The notes under the pieces: model-generated
What the model was told of the DNA's origin: nothing
The model's database searches: none
What the model saw: the letters and a program-made list of their open reading frames with translations, nothing else
Assembly (NCBI RefSeq): GCF_910594005.1
Contig: NC_057819.1
Span: forward strand, 124,035,669 to 124,099,668
Source: Cervus elaphus
Lineage: Eukaryota; Chordata; Mammalia; Artiodactyla; Cervidae
DNA: 64,000 nucleotides
Direction of reading: 5' to 3'
Made by a program: the position numbers and the translations under genes
Part shown: in pieces, positions 54,201 to 63,200 of the stretch
How positions within the stretch are numbered: position 1 is the stretch's first letter
Layout of the letters: each line of letters opens with the position of its first letter

Positions 54201-57200
54201 TGCAGGCTGCAATGATATGCAAGCCAGAATCCTTAGCCAGGGGCTGGCCACCCACTGTGTGGTCGCACAGGACCTCTTTGATGCAACTTATGGCCTCCGT
54301 GGTGTTGGCTTCATCAAAGAACAAGATGGTGTCCAACTGATACTGGGCCTTATTGATGTGGGCCAGCTCTTCAGCCTCCCTGACCTTGGAGTAGATCATG
54401 TCGGCAGTTGTTCCTCCGTGGACCTTGACCAACTTCATGGTTTCAGCATCAGCACCCTGACGCCGCAGGTCACTAAGGAATTTAATGAGTCTGGTTTTCC
54501 CACAGCCGGTTTCTCCCATGATGATGACGGGGATGCCACACCGGAAACGCATCTCAATGGCAAGGATCTTAAGCATGTTATCTGTTGTAAGCTCATATGT
54601 TTCATCAGGGTCACTGGCCCACTGGATACCCAATGCCAGGCACAGTTTTTCAAGTTTCTCATGTCTGGGCAGCTGGTCAAAGTCAACGTTGAAGGGCACC
54701 CTCTGAAGCAACAGCCCCTGGTACAGTTGCACTGTCATAACATCCTTCTTGATTACCTTCCCACTCAAGCGGTCTATGGCATCAACACCACCGTTCTGGT
54801 TGGAATGGAAATGGAAACCTATGAACGTCATGGATGTGTGGTCACTGTTGAAAAAAACATATGGGTGGGGCTCCGACTCCCACCTCTTCCGGAGAGTGAA
54901 AGGGGCGAGGTCTTCTTCTTTGACCCCATCCATAGTGAGCATGTACTTTCCTGGACTTTGGTCAGATGTGAGAAGTGTAGGTGTGGCGAAATCTCGGGCC
55001 ATGAAAATCATGAAGGTGACCACAAAGTTTTTGAAACCCACCAATGTGTCTCCAACAAAGGTGGGATTACAGAAGAGTGAGGCCTCACAATCTCGGAGCT
55101 GGTAGTTCAGGAACCGAGCAAAGTTCTGAAGTTCTGACCAGGACGGGTTTATCACCCCGCAGTAAATCAGGAGGTGCTGGATGCATTCGCCAGGGCTGCC
55201 CTCAACAGAACCTTTTTGGTACTGGAATGTGTCTAGGTTTTCTTTCTGATGGAACCGTCTTAAATATTGGTAAGGTCTCTGGAATATTTCACTACGGAAT
55301 GCTCTCTGATCCATTCCTGGCTCTTTGTAGCTCTGCTGAGGATCCAGCTCCATGTTGATCACTTCTTTGGGAGGTCTGCAGGTCACTTTGGGGAAGATGT
55401 CTAGAAAATTGAACTGGGGGACAAGTGCATTCTGGAAAGGAGAGACACAAATGAAATGAGTTATGGCTGAATTTCCCAAAAAGTGCTTTTGTGTTTTAAT
55501 CCTCAACATGGTCTAGACTGCATGGACCTTTATGAAAAACCACTTTTTATGAAGAGATTTCTGTAGATAACTCTTTGCATGAGGTATTACCTTCTGCACA
55601 TTCAGGCATGGTGTGAGCTGCACTGTAAATAACAAAGCCCTTTTCTACTCAGCCTCTTGGAACTAAATCTCTCCATCAAGCACATACACGCGTGTTTGTC
55701 TGTGCATACGAGCATAAAACTCCCTTCAGTTAAGAAATTGATATAACGGAATTCTCTTTCCCATGTTGGCTGTCATTAAGAAAGATGGTGCTTCTCCTAG
55801 CGAGTGAAGTTCCTGCATTCCAATCACCACTGGCATTTAACCCAAACACACAGCACTTACCCCAAAGAGGACAAATCTAAGGTACTATTCATTAATAAAA
55901 GAATCTTTGTATTCCATATTCCATGCATTATTTAAAAATAAGCTTAAAGATTCTTCTTTACTAACACTGCACTCAGTTACTCTGCTAAGGCAAAAGTGGG
56001 GAGTCACAAACATGAATAAAAGCCCCTGCCCCGACAGCAGCATGAGAGTACCCTGATACACACCAGCTTCGAAGGCCTTCGTGGCAATGTCGAATTCCTT
56101 TCTAGGATTTCAATGATATATAAGTGGCAGGGGTTCCGAAACCACATCTTCCCATTTATGTCCATTAAGTAATGGAGAATGAGGAGTTTGAAGAGAAACA
56201 CCCAAATACCAGTCCGCACCTAAGGATACAATCATGTGGGTCTGTTAATACTTACACAGAAGACAGCAGTCCTCCCAACCCTAAGGGCCTCCTTATTCTG
56301 CTCTATTTTACAATGATACTGAGTATCAATGAATGTAGAAAAAAGAAATTCTTTATACTGGGGATAGGGTAGGGCAGGATGTGGAAGCTGTGTCTTTCTC
56401 TACCCAGCCACTCAGCTAGAACCTGGGGGCAACTTACTGAAGTGAAAGTGAAAGTGAAAATGTTAGTCGCTCAGTTGTGTCTGACTCTTTGCGACCCCAT
56501 GGACTATATATACCCTGTCAGGCTCCTCTGTCCATGGAATTCTCCAGAATTCCAAAAATACTGGAGTGGGTAGCCATTCCTTTCTCCAGGGGATCTTCCT
56601 GACCAGGGATTAAACCTGGGTCTCCTGCATTGCAGGCAGTTTCTTTACCGTCTGAACTATCAGGAAAGCTCGACTTACTGAAGAGGTCACGTCAAAGTGG
56701 AATATTATGGGTCTCCTCTGATACTGGGCATCCAGGAAAGGCAGAAGGGACCCCAGGACTTCATTCTCATCCACCTGAGGGTCAATCAATCGAATAACTT
56801 TTCGAGTCACTTTTGCTCCATTAAACTGCATTTTCAGCTGGCTGTGCAACCTCTTCACAAAGAGAGACCTTCCTGTTGACATGAACACATGAAAATTAGA
56901 TGCCAGGGCTGAAGATCAAGAATGAGAATGTCCAGAAAATCACTTCTCTTTGTACAAAATTCAAAACTGATGCAACCTAACATCAGCTTAAAGAATACAT
57001 ACTTGAGCCATCAAATTTCCTTGCTGTCACCCACCCAATGGCCCTGCTGCTTCCTGGGACTAAGTCTGAGAACTAAGTCTGAGGTCAGGACAGCAGAGCT
57101 CGCTTCATGGGGGAGGGGAGCGAGTGTCGCTGGACAGAAGGGAGTACCAATAAAGGGATGCAGTCAACAGAATGGAAATCACGATGGCGACTGAAGGTGG

Positions 57201-60200
57201 AGGCATTGTTTCTTCTCAAGACACAGGAAATATACCTTGTCCTGCTCAGAACCCACATCAACCCCAAAGTAGTCAATGGACTTAAAAAAGAGAGAAAGAG
57301 AAAAAACAGCAGAGAAGCCAGTTTAAAGGAGGAAGATGGCTCAGCCAAGCTGGGACCAGGTGAAAAAAGTGTCCCGCTCCAGTGCGGGGCCTGATCTGTA
57401 ACTTCAGGTGAGTCAATCCTCCGGAGACTCAGTTCCCCACCTGCAGAAGGGCTTATCTGAGCTCACCTCACTCCCCACTGGACAAGGAAGGGCCATCAGA
57501 TGGTCCCTGGGACCGGGGACTCAGCAGCCATTATTACCTATGCCCGCTCTCTCCGAGGCTACGATCCCAACACACATGCGGTCCTGGAACACGGCGGCAG
57601 CTGATGGGGTCTGTTCCGGGACTCGGAAGTGGTGAGCCAGGTAGGCCTGGATGTCCTTGAGGGGCGCCTGGGGGGTGACGAGGACCTTGTGCTGGCTGAA
57701 GGCCGAGGGGAGGTAGCAGTGCTCCCGCTCACAGTCACAGACCATCACGAGCCGGTAGTGCGTCCGGTGGGGCTGCATGCACAGCCTCCGGAAGAGCGCC
57801 TCTGCCCGGCAGGCCACCTCGTAGCTCAGCTGGTCCGCATACAGCAGGCTATAGACCCCGAGTCCCTGGGAGCCTGGGGTCAGGCAGCGACGCAGGAGCA
57901 ATGCCACCTCCTCGAATGTGGTTTCTGGGGTGCAGAGCAGCACTTCATCGTAGGTGGGCAGGGGCTGGTGTGGGGTCCGCATGTAGATGGCCAGGGCGGC
58001 TAACAGCACCTCAGAGTGGCCACAGACGATGAGGTTGGGCTGGCCCTCCTGTAGGCCGTGGGGGAGCTCCCGCTGCACAGGGGGTCCAGCCATCCTCGCC
58101 AGGTGGGCCAGACAGTGGCCAAGGGCGTCCAGGTCCAGGCAGTGAGGCAGGAAGGCACTCATGCATGTCATCGAGCATTTCATGATGACCCTCAGCTTGT
58201 CCACCAGTCTGGGCTCAGAGAAGAGCAGCAGTGGCAAGTCTTCCACCACTGTACTCTCCTGGTGGCTGCTGGCCCTTCCGCGGGGCCCCCTGCAGGCCTC
58301 CGAGACATCCCCTGGGGTGCAGCTGCCTTTGATGAAGGACAGCATAGTGAGGGCAGCGGCGCTGGGCGTCTGCCCCCCGAGCTCCGAGCCCAGGTAAACC
58401 AGCTGCTCAGCGGTGTAGTAGTTGAGGTAAAAGTGCTCAGCTCGCTTCTCTGCCACGAATCTCTCCCAGTGGCCCAGGAAGTCCTCCAGCTGCTGGCAGA
58501 GGGCTTCCAGCAGCTGGACGACTGGCCCGCCCTCCACCAGTGGGCCCACTAGCCTCAGACAGAAGTCCAGCCGGATGGAGACACCCTTTAGGGGGGTGCA
58601 GTACACCTCGGCTGACCAGGCCCTGAACAGCAAGTTTCCAGCAGAGTAAAGGTTTATAAACGACTGGACAAGCCTCTGAACGTTGCAGAACACCTGCAGA
58701 GAGAGGACATGTAGTCTAGAATAACACAAACAGAGTTATAATTTGAAGGGCTGGGCTTCATGGCCCTCCGTGGTTCACCGTGGGATCTCAAGCATGAGAT
58801 TGATCATGCAAGGTCTCCCTTTCTTATTTCCATAATCTCTTTCTCAGGAAGCAATATGTTGTGAAGATAAAGGATATCATTTATAAAGCACAAATGAACT
58901 TTACAGAGTAAAAACTCATAATCAAAAGGAGAGACTTACATAAACCAATATGCCTTTACCATTGTGGTTAATGTGGATTTTGATGAACGATGTCCAACTA
59001 CATCTTTAAGTATTTGGGGATGCTTGCTGATTTACGGAGCAAATGGACATCTCTTTGGGTCATGAATTCGAAATACATGCACTCTGCAAGACCCACTGGC
59101 TCTACTCCCCACAGTTTTAAAAGCAGAGTGATTCCTATGAATTAAAGACAAACTCAATCTCTTCTGACTTCCCAGGCACCTCAGCAGTGAGAGTGCTCAG
59201 CCCAAACAGATGGGATTAGGACACTTGCTCCAACATAGATACAAATCCTTACCTCGGAAAATACCTCTACGACTTCAGCATTGCTGTGTTCTTTCTTGCC
59301 AGACATCAGCATCAATTTGTTCAAAAGTTCTTTCAGCTCTTCTAAAGAGTACTCTCGCTTCTCCTCGTGGCCTCCCTGGCCCTCGGGAAGGATTAAACGA
59401 AGAACTGTGTCTGGGGAAATCTGTGGAACAGGGCACAGTCAGAGGTCGATTTGGGGAGGCAGAAACCCCCCGACGACAGCAGCCCTAAGAGCCTCCTGCA
59501 GCTGTGCCTGCGACGTGAGGCTCACCTTTTGGCCATGCGTGGGAGCCTTGATCACATAGATGCCTCTGCTGTTGATCGCTGTCGCCAGGGACAGGGACGA
59601 GAGCTCCACAGACCCATGACTCTCCTTCACTGTCTTCAGCCACTCGAGGTTCCGGGCAGAGTCACGCTGTCAGGACAGAAGGAGAGAAAATGGGCTGAAG
59701 CTTAGGCGTGATCTTCTTCCTGCCACTCTCCCCACCTCTGCCTCCCAGGGACAAACGCCTCCCCTTCTCTGGCCCAGAATGCCGTCACCCACAGGGGAGG
59801 CCTCCCTCATCTGCTGCCCACCACTGCCACGGGCTTTGGCTCTCCCTCCTGGGTCATGTGCTTTTGCTACAATGGACTGTTCCCCTGTGTTCCCACCCAG
59901 TGCCCTGGATCCGTGGATGGGGAGCGAGAGGCATGAACTCAGCTCTCTGTGAGAAGGTGGCTGTCAGCCGGGCCCTAACCGGGGTAGTGCTGACTGAAAC
60001 AAGCATGTGAGCTGTGTGTGCTCCTGCCGTTCCTGTTCCCTCCCTCACCCCAGAGGGGCCTCAGCCATCTTGTTGGGCAAGTTATAAACTACAGGCTTAC
60101 TGGAACCCTGGTGCAGCTGATTTATGTACATGGAAATGTTTACTTTTCTGATCAAAAATGAATCTGTGCCAATTGTGGAAAGTATGGAAAAATACCAAAA

Positions 60201-63200
60201 TGTATAGCATATTAACTAACAATTACCTCCATTCAGAGAAAACCACTGGTAACATTTTAGCACATTTCCTTTCAATCTTTTTTCCCATATATTTCCACCA
60301 GAGAGATCACTCTTATTTACACGCAGTTTTATATCCAGTTTTCTAACAATAGGACAGAGAAAGTGCTTCCATATGGGAAGAAAAACTGTTTTCAAACATC
60401 CTTTTAAAAGGCTGCATTAAAAGCCTGCCATGTGGGTGTGCAGTCATGCCGCTAGTGTTTCTAAGTGACACTTTATTAAACTTAACCTGCTCTGGAGCCA
60501 GAAATAAGACTCACCAGTTTCGTGGGCAGGTTGTGGTCATTATCCAGAGCCTTCCACAGCTCTCTCAGGTGTTGCATGAACTCATCAAAACCCGCACTTG
60601 TGTCCAGCTCATAGAGCAGGGGCGCGTAACCCTGCACAGCATCGTGGAAGCAAGCCACCCGGTCCACGTCAATGTCGTTCTCCCCCGCAGAGATGGAGGC
60701 CAGGTCCACGAACACCTTCAGCTCGGTGATGCCTGGGGCAGGAGGGGTAGATGAATGCAGGGCCACCCTCTGATGCCAGGAGCCCCCAATCTGGAACAGT
60801 GCTCCTTACTGATGCTATACCTGGATAGTGGACTTTTAGGGTTTTCCCACTCTGCTTCAATAAGAACTTGGGCACTTTTTCTTTTGCCATTTATGTTGTT
60901 GTTTAGTGGCTAAGTCATATCCAACTCTTTTGCAATCCCATGGACTAGCCTGCCAGGTCCCTCTGTCCATGGGATTTCCCAGGCAAGAATACTGGAGTGT
61001 GTCGCCATTTCCTTCTCCAGGGGATCTTCCCGACCCAGGGATTGAACCCTACTCTCCTGCTTGGCAGGCAGATTCTTTACCACTGAGCCACCAAGGAAGC
61101 CAAATCATTTATGTTGATACTACTGAACAAGACCTGACCTTACTGAACAACACCAATGTCTGGGCATTGCATGGGTTTTTTTGTGTGTCTTATTTCACGC
61201 AATCCATGTAATATTGCCATTTCATTATTAAAAGTAAGCTTAGCTGGTGAATAACATGTTGACAGTCATCTACAATCAACAGCTGCTTACTAATCAAACG
61301 AAGCAGTGAAGCTGGGATAAGATAAGCATGCAGCCCATCCCCTGTCCCTGGACAACAAGACCATCCATCTTCCTTCTTTCCTGCCTCCTTCTTCCCTCCA
61401 TGCATTAATTCTGCCAAAATCACCCAAGCCACAGAGCTAAAAAGACTGCCAAGCCTGTGCACAAGGATAAGTAGGTGCAATTACATCTAGAAGACAAGGC
61501 TGCCTTGGCTTCTAGTAAAAAAAAAAAATCAACCAAAGGAAAAAACTAAAGGGACATAATTTTTAAATGATCGCCTGCTGTTCACAGCATGCATCCAGAG
61601 TGAGAGGGGAAAAAAAAGTAGCCAAGAAAATGGCTTTTACACCAGCAAATGAGTGATACTATCTTGATATAAATTCTATGTACAAACCTAGGCACACTTT
61701 GCACATTTACCTAATGAATACAGATGAAAATTTGCTAAGAGACTAGATTTTAATCATTCCAATCACTAAAATAAAAGGAGAACTATGGGAGGTGATGGAG
61801 GTCTAATTATAGTTACAATGGCAATCATAAGATATAAATGTATTAAAGCAATGTGTCACGTACCTTAAGTTTACGTAATGCTACAAGGAAAATAGTGAAG
61901 TGAAAGTCACTCATTCGTGTCCGACTCTTTGCGATCCCATGGACTATACAGTCCATGGAATTCTCCAGGCCAGCATACTGGAGTGAGTAATCTGTCCCTT
62001 CTCCAGGGGATCTTCCCAACCCAGGGATCAAACCCTGGTCTCCCACATTGCAGGTGGATTTTTTATCAGCTGAGCCACAAGGGAAGCCCAAGAATACTGG
62101 AGTGGGTGGCCTAGCCCTTCTCCAGCAGATATTCCCAACCCAGGAATCGAACTGCGGTCTCCTGCAATTGCAGGCAGATTCTTTACCGACTGAGCTATGA
62201 GGAAAGCCCTTAGGTGTAAAATTCATTTCAATTTAAAAAGTTTGAATGTAAAAAATGCAGAACATGATCGAGGGAGTGACTGCCCAGAAGTTCAGGAAGA
62301 CCACCCCGTAAAGATCTAAATACTCTCCAGCCTTCTGGCCACCAGAGTGATGGACTGTACCTCTGAGAGCCTCCTGGACCCAACTAATGAACTCCTTTCT
62401 CTGGGACAGCTCCTTCAGACACTGACACCGAGTCTCATCTATATCCTGCAGAAGCTTTTTGGCATGGATAATTTGCTGGTTGATACGGTCCAGTTTTTCG
62501 TGGCGAAAGTTGTCCAAGACAGTCTAAGAAAGTCATCAGAGAAAGCTGTCAAAGACAGTCTGCAAGACAAGGCAGTATGTGGGCTGAAACTGGCTTCTGA
62601 ACCCCCAAACAGAACTATGCTGACCATCCCAATAGTCCCTCCTACCAAACTTCTAAAACTGACACTAGCAGTCACACTACTGGTAAGCAAAGGTAAAAAC
62701 AAAGCCCTTGGCATATTCAGGCATTGAATAGAATACAAATAACCCTGAAGGAAGCTGTGAAATCATCTTGCCCAGTTTTTCAAAGCCAGAGATCTGGGAT
62801 CTCACCCCTACCGCCCCACCCCCAACCCCAGGAGTCCCCAGTAAATGACTCACAAAGCTTAGTAAGGTGTGGAGAACACTGAAGTCACCAGTCAGGCCCA
62901 AAGTCTCTTTGACCTTCCAGATGACCTTGGCTGAGTCGACAGCCTGATGCAGGTGATGGTATTCCTTGATCTGCTGGACTCGCTCCTTGATCCAATCCTT
63001 CTGATCTCTGGGATATAGAGCACACATGGTCTGGAGGTCTTCAGTTAGGGCACTGTAGTTATTCACAAAGTCCTTGAAGATGTCATCAATTTCCCCAAAG
63101 GTGACCTCCCCTGACTTCAGATCCTGATACAGTTTTGTAAACCTTCTGAAACAAGGACAATATAAACATTCATACACCTCTTCAGGCTGAAATATCTCCC

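Noticed and set aside
52964..55358. Long plus-strand open frames (up to 298 codons) opposite the giant exon
   Set aside because: They are antisense shadows of a strongly conserved coding exon, with no family resemblance of their own.
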